Source: Sulfitobacter sabulilitoris
Lineage (GTDB): Bacteria; Pseudomonadota; Alphaproteobacteria; Rhodobacterales; Rhodobacteraceae
Assembly (NCBI RefSeq): GCF_005887615.1
Contig: NZ_VANS01000002.1
Coordinates: 620,001 to 684,000 of the forward strand
Reading direction: 5' to 3'
DNA length: 64,000 nt
Positions 45,649 through 54,675 of this stretch are shown piece after piece (positions within the stretch are counted from its first letter, which is position 1; each line of letters starts with the position of its first letter). The position numbers and the translations under genes are program-made. The notes beneath the pieces are model-generated. The model had not been told where the DNA came from. It did no database searches and saw only the letters and a list, made by a program, of their open reading frames with translations.

Positions 45649-47478
45649 TCACAGCGACAGGCGCAGACGCAAGAACCCGTCTTCGGTCTTGCCGAGGGGG
45701 GTTGGTGCCAGATCGGCGATATCGGCAAGGTGGGTGATCGCGTCAGGGTGGGTGTGCAGCACGGCCTGAACGCCGAGACCCGGTTTGAACCGCCAGGGCG
45801 GCGCGCCGCGTACGGCGGCGCAGTCGGGGGTTCTGAGATACGCGACCAGCGCATCGCGCAGGGTTGTCTGGCCCCGGATCATCAGCGCGTCGTCGTCAAA
45901 GACATGATACCCGCCGCCGCCCGCCGCACGGAATTGCGTGGTGGCCACCAGAAAGGTCTGACCGGGCCGCACCGGCCTGCCTTGATAGGATACACCGCTG
46001 ATCCGGTCGTGCGGGCGGGTCGGGTCGATGGTGTAATCAAGACCATAGAGCGTATCGAACCGAAAACCCGGCACGGTGGGATCGGTCAGCGGTTGATCGG
46101 GATCGCCGGCGCGCAGATGCGCAAAGAATCGCGCCGCGTGTTCCAGCCAGTTGATGACCTGTGCGCCGGTTGCCCGCACCGCCCAGACGTAGTTCGGATA
46201 GGGGCACAGGCCCGCGATATCGCGTTGCGCAACCGCGCCGCCGCGCAGGTGGATAAAGTGATCGGGCCCCGCATGACCGCCGGACAGGGCCGCATCCGCC
46301 GACGCGAGCACAGGCAGATCGGCATCCGGCCCCCCCGCCACCGCATCGCGGAGGACGGCCATTTTCGCCTGTGCGATCAACGCGGTGATCGGGCCGGGGC
46401 GGGCGCGCGCGAAATAGCTGTGCATCGTGGCCTTCAGGCTTCCGATCGGGGCGGCCAGGGCCTGCCGGGTCGCACTGTGGGCCGGGGTCAGCACGCCGAC
46501 AAGATCCGCATCCTGCGGCCCGTCGCGCGGCGACGGTCGCAACTGCGTCTTGTGGGCGCGCGCACGCCACCGCCCCCCCTCGTGCACCAGATCCAGATCG
46601 ATCACCGCCAGATCACGGCCAAAGGCGCCGGGCATTGCGGCGGGGGTTCCGTTCAGGGTGCCGTTGGACGGATCCGCGCCGGCGACACCCAAGTGATCCG
46701 GCCCCGGGAACCGGCGATGCGTATGCCCGGCGATGACCGCGTCGACACCGTCCAGCGCCGCGATGGCTTCGGCGGCGTTTTCGCTGCCCGGTCCGCTTGC
46801 GGGGCCGCCTATGCCAAGATGCGCCAGCACCATCACCAGATCGGCCCCGTCCGCGCGCAGCGCCGGAACGGCCGTGGCCAGTGCCTCGATCGGGGGCCGG
46901 GTGGCCGCTTTCTCGCCGATGTGGTGGCGGTTCCACTGCGTTGTCTGGGGCGGCAACACCGACAGAACGCCGATGCGCAGCGGCGGCGCGCCCGGGGCCG
47001 TCGTGCGCGCCATGTCGCGGGTCACGATGACGCCGGCCTGCAGGCGCGGCAAATCGCGGCATGCCAGGTTCGTGCTGATCGCCGGCATCCGCAAGTGCTG
47101 CATCATCTGCGCCAGATATGGCAACCCGTGGTCGAAGTCATGGTTGCCCAACCCGATCGCGTCATAGCCAAGATGATTGAGGCAGGCGGAAACCGGATTC
47201 GGCGGATCGGTGGGGGTCGCGGACAGGTGATCGCCCAAAGGCGTGCCTTGCAGCAGGTCGCCGTTGTCGAACAGGACGCATGCGGCACCTTCGTCATGCG
47301 CTTCGGCACGAGCGGTGGCGATCAGGGGGGCAAGCCGCGCCAGACCGCCGGTCGCCAGCGCACGGTCGGTGACATAGTCGTGCCCAAGCAGGGCCATATG
47401 AATATCCGTGGTCGCCAGCAGCCGCAGACGCCCGCCGACTGTGCCGGTTCGCGATTGGGAATTCGGCATCCCTACCAC
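45649..47478 (-). CDS. CpdB-like 2',3'-cyclic-nucleotide phosphodiesterase/3'-nucleotidase
   Basis: A 609-residue protein with an N-terminal metallophosphatase domain (RLLATTDIHM, NGDLLQGTPLGD, GLGNHDFDHG, VIAGHTHRRF) and a C-terminal 5'-nucleotidase domain (ADAALSGG and GGYHVFDDD). The domain order and motifs match CpdB/YfkN-type enzymes, which split 2',3'-cyclic nucleotides and 3'-nucleotides. Family members are normally exported; no signal peptide is seen here before RLRLLATTD. Either the enzyme is cytoplasmic, or the start is wrong. It is divergent from nudC. Confidence 0.88.
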   Translation of the reverse strand: MVGMPNSQSRTGTVGGRLRLLATTDIHMALLGHDYVTDRALATGGLARLAPLIATARAEAHDEGAACVLFDNGDLLQGTPLGDHLSATPTDPPNPVSACLNHLGYDAIGLGNHDFDHGLPYLAQMMQHLRMPAISTNLACRDLPRLQAGVIVTRDMARTTAPGAPPLRIGVLSVLPPQTTQWNRHHIGEKAATRPPIEALATAVPALRADGADLVMVLAHLGIGGPASGPGSENAAEAIAALDGVDAVIAGHTHRRFPGPDHLGVAGADPSNGTLNGTPAAMPGAFGRDLAVIDLDLVHEGGRWRARAHKTQLRPSPRDGPQDADLVGVLTPAHSATRQALAAPIGSLKATMHSYFARARPGPITALIAQAKMAVLRDAVAGGPDADLPVLASADAALSGGHAGPDHFIHLRGGAVAQRDIAGLCPYPNYVWAVRATGAQVINWLEHAARFFAHLRAGDPDQPLTDPTVPGFRFDTLYGLDYTIDPTRPHDRISGVSYQGRPVRPGQTFLVATTQFRAAGGGGYHVFDDDALMIRGQTTLRDALVAYLRTPDCAAVRGAPPWRFKPGLGVQAVLHTHPDAITHLADIADLAPTPLGKTEDGFLRLRLSL

Positions 47479-47585
47479 CCCTAATCAGAGATTTTCCGCC
47501 CCTCGAGACAACCTTAGCCTGTGTTGTGAACCTACAGAACGCAGCATGGGGTGCAAGGGCCGTTTCACGCGAACGCCGTCGGGGC

Positions 47586-47611
47586 GATTGCACGAGGGGA
47601 TTGCACGAGCC
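47586..47611. repeat. Tandem 13-base direct repeat between cpdB-like gene and nudC
   Basis: GATTGCACGAG occurs at 47586-47596 and again at 47599-47609, giving a period of 13 bases. It lies in the 200-base divergent region, about 70 bases before nudC. It may be a regulator site; nothing else in the region is recognisable. Confidence 0.5.
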
Positions 47612-47678
47612 AACCTTGCGTGCCACTCGTTGTGCCCGACAGCGCGGATACAGTAACGATCAACACGGACACAATCAG

Positions 47679-48647
47679 ATGCGACACGCGGAAACAGTGA
47701 CATTTGGCGGCTCCGCCTTTGACCGGGCGGGCGAAATCCGGGCAGATGACGCGGCGGTGGCGGCGGCCCGTTCACAGCCGGATGCGCGGGCGATCCTGTT
47801 CTGGCGGGGCAAGCCGCTGATCGCGCCGCAAAACCCGGCCGAGCTGGTGCGCCTGCCGTTGGATCATGCGGTGCTGGCCGGTGCGGCGGGTGACGTCATT
47901 CTGCTGGGTCGCGAAGACGGCGCGCCGCGGTTCGCATTCGATCTGGCGCATTGGGTGCCCGAGGGCGCGGACATGGCCACGCTCGGGGCGTTCCATGATC
48001 CGAGCGAACAGCGCCACCCGGCCCTGCCCGACACGATGGCCTTTGCCGAATTGCGCCGGGTCATGTCATGGCTCAGCCCGCGCGACGCCGAACTTGCCGC
48101 AACGGCCAAGGCAATATTGGGCTGGCACGAGGCACATCGGTTCTGTTCACGCTGCGGCGCGCCCAGCGATGTCCAGCAGGCAGGATGGAACCGCAGATGC
48201 CCGGCCTGCGGAACCTCGCATTTTCCACGCACCGATCCGGTGGTCATCATGCTGATCACGCGGGGCAATTCGGTGCTGATGGGGCGGTCGCCGGGGTGGC
48301 CGCAGGGCATGTATTCGCTGCTCGCGGGTTTTGTGGAGCCGGGCGAAACCCTGGAGGCCGCTGTCCGCCGGGAGGTGTTCGAGGAAACCGGGGTCGAGGT
48401 GGGCGCGGTCGATTACCTGGCCAGCCAGCCCTGGCCGTTCCCGGCGTCACTGATGTTTGGCTGCGCGGGCGAGGCGGTCAGCGAAAAGATCACCATCGAC
48501 CCTGTCGAGATCGAGGATGCGATGTGGGTGCCGCGCGAGGAGATGATGCAGGCTTTTGCCGGTGACCACCCCACGATGCTGCCTGCGCGCAAGGGCGCGA
48601 TCGCGCATTTCTTGCTGGAGAACTGGCTTGCGGACACACTGGATTAA
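47679..48647 (+). CDS. nudC: NAD(+)/NADH pyrophosphatase NudC
   Basis: A 322-residue Nudix hydrolase of the NudC type. The N-terminal domain is followed by a zinc ribbon with Cys156, Cys159, Cys174 and Cys177, then the Nudix box GFVEPGETLEAAVRREVFEE starting near 217, and the NADH-specific SQPWPFP motif at 249-255. It splits NADH into NMNH and AMP and can remove NAD caps from RNA. The start at 47679 gives MRHAETVTFGG; the frame is open further upstream without family similarity. Confidence 0.95.
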   Translation: MRHAETVTFGGSAFDRAGEIRADDAAVAAARSQPDARAILFWRGKPLIAPQNPAELVRLPLDHAVLAGAAGDVILLGREDGAPRFAFDLAHWVPEGADMATLGAFHDPSEQRHPALPDTMAFAELRRVMSWLSPRDAELAATAKAILGWHEAHRFCSRCGAPSDVQQAGWNRRCPACGTSHFPRTDPVVIMLITRGNSVLMGRSPGWPQGMYSLLAGFVEPGETLEAAVRREVFEETGVEVGAVDYLASQPWPFPASLMFGCAGEAVSEKITIDPVEIEDAMWVPREEMMQAFAGDHPTMLPARKGAIAHFLLENWLADTLD

Positions 48648-48688
48648 CGCAACTATAGCGTTAACCAACATTAAGAAACGAGCAGGCG

Positions 48689-49171
48689 ATGAAATTTTCC
48701 ACGAAAGAAGATATTGAAGCGCCGATTGATGCCGTGTTCGCGATGCTCTGCGATTTCGAAGGCTTCGAGCGGTCGGCGATGCGCCGGGGCGCCGAGGTGC
48801 AGCGCGTCGATACGCTGCGCAAACCAAGCGTCGGCATGATGTGGGACGCCGCCTTTGCCTTGCGCGGCAAGCAGCGTCAGGTTCGTATCGAGATGATCAA
48901 GTTCGATCACCCCAGCGAGATGGAGCTGCTGAGCACATCGACAGGGCTGTCGGGCACGATGCGGCTTGAGCTGATGGCGTTGGCGCGCAATCGGACCCGG
49001 GTGCTGGTCGATTTCGGGCTGGTGCCGCACAATCTGTCGGCGCGGCTTCTCGTCCAATCGCTGAAGCTGGCCAAGTCGTCCCTGACCAAGCGCTACAAAC
49101 TGCGCGTCGCGGAATACGCCAAGTCGCTGGAAGATCGCTACACCTCGGGTACGGCACCGCAAAAGCCTTGA
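48689..49171 (+). CDS. SRPBCC family protein
   Basis: A 160-residue soluble protein with the SRPBCC (START-like) fold: KFSTKEDIEAPIDAVFAMLC at the start, a beta-rich middle and a C-terminal long helix (LVQSLKLAKSSLTKRY). Such proteins bind hydrophobic ligands in a cavity. GCAGGCG precedes the ATG. It lies between nudC and two small unknown genes on the same strand. The ligand is unknown. Confidence 0.85.
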   Translation: MKFSTKEDIEAPIDAVFAMLCDFEGFERSAMRRGAEVQRVDTLRKPSVGMMWDAAFALRGKQRQVRIEMIKFDHPSEMELLSTSTGLSGTMRLELMALARNRTRVLVDFGLVPHNLSARLLVQSLKLAKSSLTKRYKLRVAEYAKSLEDRYTSGTAPQKP

Positions 49172-49226
49172 CCGGTCGTATGCCAGCGGACATGTTTTTC
49201 CTATATTTTGATCGAGGGAGAGGCAG

Positions 49227-49535
49227 ATGATTACATCTCGCAGTATGTTCGACGATTATTGTACGTCCGAAGGCTTTGACCGGTCGCCGTTGAAAAAGCT
49301 GGACCCGGCCGATCTGGCGTTCTTCCGGCAATCCTTGGATTTCGACGAAGCGGGCGGGCTGAGCAGGATCTATTTCGGCGATCTGGATCAGAAATGCGGA
49401 TGCAGCGAAGCCGAACTGGCCCAGGTGGCGGCGCTGTTCGGGATCGACGAAAAGCGGTTCAAGCGGACCTACCATCATTTTGGCGACGGTCAGGGAAATT
49501 GCCTGCGCAGGGATTTCTGGTGGTGCCCGTACTGA
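49227..49535 (+). CDS. Hypothetical Cys-containing small protein
   Basis: A 102-residue protein without a signal peptide. It has five cysteines in CTSEGF, KCGCSEAEL, GNCL and WCPY; the last four could form a metal site or disulfides. GGGAGAGG is well placed before the ATG. The stop TGA shares its last base with the ATG of the next gene, so the two are translationally coupled. No family is recognised. Confidence 0.75.
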   Translation: MITSRSMFDDYCTSEGFDRSPLKKLDPADLAFFRQSLDFDEAGGLSRIYFGDLDQKCGCSEAELAQVAALFGIDEKRFKRTYHHFGDGQGNCLRRDFWWCPY

Positions 49536-49963
49536 TGCTTGCGCGGGCGGGCGCGATGTCGCTGCTGCTGTTCGCCGCGTCCGGACTTGCGGCAGGAGGA
49601 GAAAGCGCGTTGCCTACCTATGGTTCATGGTCGGCCGAACACCAGGGCCGTCCGTTCGACTATATCTTTCGCCATGGCACCGACCGGCGGCTTGCGGTCG
49701 TGTGGTTTCAGGTCGATCGGCCCTCGGCCGGCGGCGGATGGAACGCCAACAGCGGCGAAGGCTACCGCGAATTTTCCGGCGCCGGGCGTGTCGGGTTCGC
49801 GATGACGCAAGACGGCGCCGCGATCGAGGTCGCAGGCACGCAGTTTGATCTGAGCGCGCCGCAGGTCATCGTCGTGCGCCACGGCGGGGCCGGTTTCGTC
49901 GCCTCTGCCCGACTGCTGACGCCCTCCGACATCGATGTCTTCGGGCTGCCATCGCACGGATAG
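49535..49963 (+). CDS. Hypothetical exported protein coupled to the gene before
   Basis: A 142-residue protein with a signal peptide (MLARAGAMSLLLFAASGLAA) and a beta-rich mature part with no Cys in it (DYIFRHGTDRRLAVVWFQVD, FDLSAPQVIVVRHGG). It starts on the last base of the upstream stop (TGATG), so translation should depend on the preceding gene. It converges with pheA. No family is recognised. Confidence 0.75.
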   Translation: MLARAGAMSLLLFAASGLAAGGESALPTYGSWSAEHQGRPFDYIFRHGTDRRLAVVWFQVDRPSAGGGWNANSGEGYREFSGAGRVGFAMTQDGAAIEVAGTQFDLSAPQVIVVRHGGAGFVASARLLTPSDIDVFGLPSHG

Positions 49964-49977
49964 CGGCGCGCGCGGGG

Positions 49978-50823
49978 TCAGTTGCGGTCGCGGTGCGCGG
50001 GATAGACGCCGAGGATTTCGATCATGTTGGTGAAGTAATCCAATTCCTCCAGTGCGCGGCGCACCGGCGGGTCCTCGGGGTGGCCTTCGATATCGGCGTA
50101 GAACTGCGTCGCGGTGAAAGATCCGCCGACCATGTAGCTTTCGAGCTTGGTCATGTTCACGCCGTTCGTGGCAAAGCCGCCCATCGCCTTGTACAGCGCG
50201 GCGGGTATGTTGCGGACCTCGAAGACGAAGCTGGTGATCATGCCGTGTGCGCCGCGTCGGGTATGGTCGGCCTGCGGCGACATCAACAGGAACCGCGTGG
50301 TGTTGTTGCCCTGATCCTCGATATGGCGGGCAAGAACGTCGAGGCCATAGATTTCGCCTGCCAGTTCGCTGGCCAGTGCCGCCATCGAGGGATCGCCAAG
50401 GGCCGCCACATCCTTGGCCGACCCGGCCGTATCCGCCCCGGTCACCCGCTTGATACCGTGCCCGGCCAGGAACGATTTGCACTGTCCCAGCAGAACGGTA
50501 TGGCTCATCGCGGATTTCACGTCCGCGATCGCCGTTCCGGGCAGGGCCAGCAGATTGATATGCACCCGAACAAAGGCTTCCTCGATGATGTGCAAGCCCG
50601 ATTGCGGCAAAAGCGAATGGATGTCGGCGACCCGGCCATAGGTCGAATTTTCCACCGGCAGCATCGCCAGTTCCGCGTCGCCGCGCCGCACGGCATCGAT
50701 CGCATCCTCGAACGTGGCGCAGGGCACGGGCGACATGTCGGGCCGCGCGGTGCGGCAGGCCTCGTGGCTATAGGCGCCCAATTCTCCCTGAAAGGCGATG
50801 CGGGCGGGGGTCTGTGCGCTCAT
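49978..50823 (-). CDS. pheA: Prephenate dehydratase
   Basis: A 281-residue monofunctional prephenate dehydratase (no chorismate mutase domain). The catalytic domain (about 1-185) has IAFQGELGAYSHEAC, LPVENSTYGRV and the NTTRFLL motif; the C-terminal ACT domain (about 197-270) has NMTKLESYMVGG, the phenylalanine-binding ESR-type segment. It makes phenylpyruvate for phenylalanine. It is divergent from cycM and shares a structured promoter region with it. Confidence 0.96.
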   Translation of the reverse strand: MSAQTPARIAFQGELGAYSHEACRTARPDMSPVPCATFEDAIDAVRRGDAELAMLPVENSTYGRVADIHSLLPQSGLHIIEEAFVRVHINLLALPGTAIADVKSAMSHTVLLGQCKSFLAGHGIKRVTGADTAGSAKDVAALGDPSMAALASELAGEIYGLDVLARHIEDQGNNTTRFLLMSPQADHTRRGAHGMITSFVFEVRNIPAALYKAMGGFATNGVNMTKLESYMVGGSFTATQFYADIEGHPEDPPVRRALEELDYFTNMIEILGVYPAHRDRN

Positions 50824-50860
50824 GTTCGGGGCTTTCTTGCGTCTTGAAAGGGCAGGCAGG

Positions 50861-50925
50861 GCGTTTGGTCGCGGTAACTACACCTTGCCAGCGCCAAGGT
50901 GAAGCAATAGATACCGCCCAAACGC
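50861..50925. promoter_or_regulatory. Nested inverted repeat between pheA and cycM
   Basis: Outer arms GCGTTTGG (50861-50868) and CCAAACGC (50918-50925), middle arms GCGGTA (50871-50876) and TACCGC (50912-50917), and inner arms CACCTTG (50881-50887) and CAAGGTG (50895-50901) are all perfect. The 65-base block lies entirely between the two divergent start codons. It may be a shared operator or a leader structure. Confidence 0.7.
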
Positions 50926-50946
50926 ATAGCAATGGACCTGACACCA

Positions 50947-51456
50947 ATGTTTGACACGATGACCTTTACCAAAGTTGCAAGCGGCCTGTGCGGCGCCTTG
51001 CTCGTCTTCCTGCTGGGCAAGTGGGCCGCGGAGGAGATGTACCATGTGGAGGCGCATGGCGAAGCGTCCTACGTGATCGAAGTGGCCGAAGCCGAAAGCA
51101 CCGAAGAGGTCGCGGGCGGACCGAGCTTTGACGAGGTTCTGGCAACCGCCGACATCGACAAGGGCGCCAACGTGTTCCGCAAGTGCAGCGCCTGCCATAA
51201 GCTGGAAGAGGGCGCCAATGGTGTCGGTCCTTACCTTTATGGTGTCGTGGGCCGCGATATTGCGGGCGCCGACGGCTATACCTCCTACTCCGGCGCATTG
51301 TCCGAAAAAGAAGGCGAATGGAGCCCTGAGAACCTGAACGGCTTTCTCGAAAAGCCGAGCGATTGGGCACCGGGTACGTCGATGGGCTTTGCCGGTCTGA
51401 GGAAGGTCGAAGACCGCGCCAACCTGATCGCCTATCTCGACAGCCTCGACAACTGA
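50947..51456 (+). CDS. cycM: Membrane-anchored cytochrome c (CycM/c552 type)
   Basis: A 169-residue cytochrome c with an N-terminal uncleaved helix (about residues 8-28, TKVASGLCGALLVFLLGKWAA) and an acidic linker. Heme motif CSACH is at 80-84 and the axial Met146 lies in GTSMGFAGL. It links the bc1 complex to the terminal oxidase, as in Paracoccus. The start MFDTMTF matches the family; an ATG five codons earlier (50932) has no better site. Its C-terminal part resembles the second domain of SoxD. Confidence 0.93.
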   Translation: MFDTMTFTKVASGLCGALLVFLLGKWAAEEMYHVEAHGEASYVIEVAEAESTEEVAGGPSFDEVLATADIDKGANVFRKCSACHKLEEGANGVGPYLYGVVGRDIAGADGYTSYSGALSEKEGEWSPENLNGFLEKPSDWAPGTSMGFAGLRKVEDRANLIAYLDSLDN

Positions 51457-51477
51457 TCCGGATCGTAACGACCGACA

Positions 51478-51510
51478 GGGGCCGCTTGCTGGGATGCAGG
51501 CGGCCTTTTT
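51478..51510 (+). terminator. Terminator of cycM
   Basis: GGGCCGCTTGC pairs with GCAGGCGGCC (one mismatch) around TGGGAT and is followed by TTTTT. It lies 22 bases past the cycM stop. Confidence 0.88.
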
Positions 51511-51641
51511 CGTGGGCAGGCGACGCGCGGCGGCCCCAAGATCACATTTTCGCAACTTGTAACTTGGCGCGTTGCCCCGTTAGCTTACATCCAATCACCA
51601 CGCGCCCACAGATCCGGGCCCCCCACAGGAGACCGCGCCAG

Positions 51642-53579
51642 ATGATACGATCCGCCCGCCCCGCGATGACCCGCAGCCCAAGCCTGACAGGGTCGCTTGT
51701 CGGGGCCGTGCTGATCTGGGCGCTCGCCGCTTTGGTCTGGGCCTCTGCCGCGCGCGCGCAAGACGGTGAAATGATCGTCAGCCATGGGTATTCGTTCTAC
51801 GGCGATCTGAGCTATCCGCCGGATTTTCCGCATTTCGACTACGTGAACCCCAATGCCCCCAAGGGCGGCGAGATCGCGTTTTCCGCGCTGGGCACGTTTG
51901 ATTCGATGAACCCCTACAGCCGCAAGGGGCGTGCCGGCACCTTGTCGTGGATGATCTACGAAAGCCTGCTGGGCGAAATGCCGGCCGAGGGCGGATCGGC
52001 TCCTGCGGATGCGTACGGCGAAGCATACGGTCTGCTGGCCGAGCGGGTGGAATATCCGGCGTCGAAGGAATGGGTGATTTTCCACATGCGCCCCGAAGCG
52101 CGGTTTTCCGACGGCACGCCCGTGACCGCGCATGACGTGCTGTTCAGCCATAACCTTTTGCTGGATGAGGGCCTGAAATCCTATGGTGACGCGGTGCGCA
52201 AACGCATCCCCAATGCCGAAGTGATCGACGACCATACGATCAAGTTCTTTTTTGCCGAAGGCATCTCCAGGCGCAGCCTGATCGACCAGGTCGGCGGCGT
52301 GCCGGTCTATTCCAAGGCGTGGTATGAAAAGACCGGTTATGGTCTCGATGAAAGCCGGCTCGATGTCTCGCCGGGGTCGGGGCCCTACATGATCGACAGC
52401 GTCGATGTGAACCGGCGGATCGTCTACAAGCGCAACCCGGACTATTGGGCCAGGGATCTGCCGATCAACGTGGGCCGCCACAATTTCGATACGATCCGGG
52501 TGGAATATTTCGGCGATGAAAATGCCGCCTTCGAAGCGTTCAAGGCGGGGGAATACACCTTTCGCACTGAAGGCAATTCGCGCCAATGGGCCACAGCCTA
52601 TGATTTTCCCAAGGTCAACGAGGGGCTGATCGTCAAGAAGGAACTGCCCGACGGATCGCCGCCCACGCCCTCGGGCATCGTTTTCAACCTTGGTCGCGAG
52701 GTGCTGCGGGACAAGCGGGTGCGGCAGGCCGTTGCGCTGGGCTTCAACTTTGAATGGACCAACGAGAGTTTGCAATTCGGCCTGTTCAAGCCGCGTGCGT
52801 CGTTCACGCAGGACACCAAGCTGATGGCGGAGGGCGTCCCGCAGGGCGCCGAGCTTGCGTTCCTGAAGTCGCTCGGTGACGTGGTTCCGGCCGAGATGCT
52901 GACCGAACCGGCGGTCGTGCCGCATGAATCGAACGCGGATCGTCTGCTTGATCGTCGCAACCTGCGCCGCGCGATGAAACTGCTGGACGAGGCGGGCTGG
53001 CCGGTGGGCGATGACGGGCTGCGCCGCGATGCGCAGGGTCAACCGCTGCGCTTGACGTTCCTGCTCAATTCCGCCGGGTCGTCCACGCTGCGCGCGGTGG
53101 TCGAAAACTTCCTGTCCAACCTCGAGGCGATGGGGATACAGGTCACGCTGGAGGCGGTGGACGCCAGCCAGTACACCAGCCGCGAACGCGACCGGGATTA
53201 CGACATGGTCTATGATTCCTACGCGGCGTTTCTGGGCACAGGCACGGGCCTTGCGCAGCGCTACGGGTCCGAGGCCGCGGAATACAGCTTGTTCAATCCG
53301 GCGGGCCTGGCCTCACCGATGGTCGATGCGATCATCGAAGCCTCGCTGCTGGCGCAAAGCGCCGAGGAAGAGGACACCACCCTGCGCGCGCTGGACCGGG
53401 CGCTGCGCTACGAATTCTTCATGATCCCCACGTGGTATAACGACAGTTTCTGGGTGGCCTATTACGACCAGTACGAGCACCCGCAGGTGCTGCCGCCCTA
53501 TGCTTTGGGGTTCCTTGATTTCTGGTGGTACAATCAGGACAAGGCCGAGGCCCTGCGCGCCGCCGGCGCACTGAGGTAG
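51642..53579 (+). CDS. yejA: Peptide ABC transporter substrate-binding protein YejA
   Basis: A 645-residue family-5 extracellular solute-binding protein with a signal peptide (about residues 1-39, ending SAARAQ). The body is typical of Yej[21 protein letters not shown] at the start of the mature chain and later [19 protein letters not shown]. It delivers oligopeptides to the permease. The start at 51642 has AGGAG upstream. yejB follows after four bases, and yejE and yejF after it, forming one operon. Confidence 0.94.
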   Translation: MIRSARPAMTRSPSLTGSLVGAVLIWALAALVWASAARAQDGEMIVSHGYSFYGDLSYPPDFPHFDYVNPNAPKGGEIAFSALGTFDSMNPYSRKGRAGTLSWMIYESLLGEMPAEGGSAPADAYGEAYGLLAERVEYPASKEWVIFHMRPEARFSDGTPVTAHDVLFSHNLLLDEGLKSYGDAVRKRIPNAEVIDDHTIKFFFAEGISRRSLIDQVGGVPVYSKAWYEKTGYGLDESRLDVSPGSGPYMIDSVDVNRRIVYKRNPDYWARDLPINVGRHNFDTIRVEYFGDENAAFEAFKAGEYTFRTEGNSRQWATAYDFPKVNEGLIVKKELPDGSPPTPSGIVFNLGREVLRDKRVRQAVALGFNFEWTNESLQFGLFKPRASFTQDTKLMAEGVPQGAELAFLKSLGDVVPAEMLTEPAVVPHESNADRLLDRRNLRRAMKLLDEAGWPVGDDGLRRDAQGQPLRLTFLLNSAGSSTLRAVVENFLSNLEAMGIQVTLEAVDASQYTSRERDRDYDMVYDSYAAFLGTGTGLAQRYGSEAAEYSLFNPAGLASPMVDAIIEASLLAQSAEEEDTTLRALDRALRYEFFMIPTWYNDSFWVAYYDQYEHPQVLPPYALGFLDFWWYNQDKAEALRAAGALR

Positions 53580-53583
53580 ACGC

Positions 53584-54672
53584 GTGGGCGCCTATATTCT
53601 TCGACGGTTGCTGCTGATCATCCCGACGCTGGTGGGGATCATGCTGATCAATTTCGCGCTGGTGCAATTCGTGCCTGGCGGCCCGGTGGAACAGGCGATC
53701 GCCCGTATTCAGGGCGGCGGCGACGTGTTCGAAGGTTTTGCCGGGTCGGGGGCGGACGCGGGCAATTCGGATCTGTCGAGCAACGACAGCCAATATGTCG
53801 GCGCGCGCGGCCTGCCGCCGGAATTCATCGCCGAGCTTGAGCGTGAATTTGGCTTTGACAAGCCGCCGGTTGAGCGGTTCCTGAACATGATGTGGAACTA
53901 CATGCGGCTGGATTTCGGCGACAGCTATTTCCGGTCGATCTCGGTGATCGAACTGGTCAAGGAGAAGTTGCCGGTGTCCATCACGCTGGGCCTGTGGTCC
54001 ACGCTGATCGCGTATCTGGTGTCGATTCCCCTGGGCATCCGCAAGGCGGTCAGGGACGGCAGCAGTTTCGACACCTGGACCAGCGGCGCGATCATCGCGG
54101 CCTATGCGATTCCTGGGTTCCTGTTCGCGATCCTGCTGCTGGTGCTCTTTGCGGGCGGGTCCTATTGGCAAATATTTCCGTTGCGCGGGCTGACGTCCGA
54201 CAACTTCGAAGAGCTTAGCCTGCTGGGCAAGATCGGGGATTATTTCTGGCACATCACGCTGCCGGTTCTGGCCTCCACGATCTCGGCCTTTGCCACGCTC
54301 ACGCTGCTGACCAAGAACAGCTTTCTCGACGAGATCAAGAAACACTACGTGATGACCGCCCGCGCCAAGGGCCTGTCTGAGCGCGCGGTGCTGTATGGCC
54401 ATGTGTTCCGCAATGCGATGCTGATCGTGATCGCGGGCTTTCCGGCGGTGTTCATCGGTGTGTTCTTTGGCGGGTCGCTGATCATCGAGACGATCTTTTC
54501 GCTCGATGGCCTTGGCCGTCTGGGGTTCGAGGCGGCAGTCGCGCGCGACTATCCGATCGTGTTCGGCACGCTGTTCATCTTTGGCCTGATCGGCCTTGTG
54601 GTGGGGCTGCTGTCGGATTTGATGTATGTGCTGGTCGATCCGCGCATCGACTTCGAGCGGCGGGAGGGCTGA
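53584..54672 (+). CDS. yejB: Peptide ABC transporter permease YejB
   Basis: A 362-residue DppB-type permease with six helices, the first at about 8-28 ([21 protein letters not shown]). The binding-protein-dependent EAA loop is in [20 protein letters not shown] long outer loop at about 45-95 is typical of YejB. The gene begins at a GTG (53584) just four bases after yejA, with no other good start. It pairs with YejE in the inner membrane. Confidence 0.95.
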   Translation: MGAYILRRLLLIIPTLVGIMLINFALVQFVPGGPVEQAIARIQGGGDVFEGFAGSGADAGNSDLSSNDSQYVGARGLPPEFIAELEREFGFDKPPVERFLNMMWNYMRLDFGDSYFRSISVIELVKEKLPVSITLGLWSTLIAYLVSIPLGIRKAVRDGSSFDTWTSGAIIAAYAIPGFLFAILLLVLFAGGSYWQIFPLRGLTSDNFEELSLLGKIGDYFWHITLPVLASTISAFATLTLLTKNSFLDEIKKHYVMTARAKGLSERAVLYGHVFRNAMLIVIAGFPAVFIGVFFGGSLIIETIFSLDGLGRLGFEAAVARDYPIVFGTLFIFGLIGLVVGLLSDLMYVLVDPRIDFERREG

Positions 54673-54675
54673 GCC

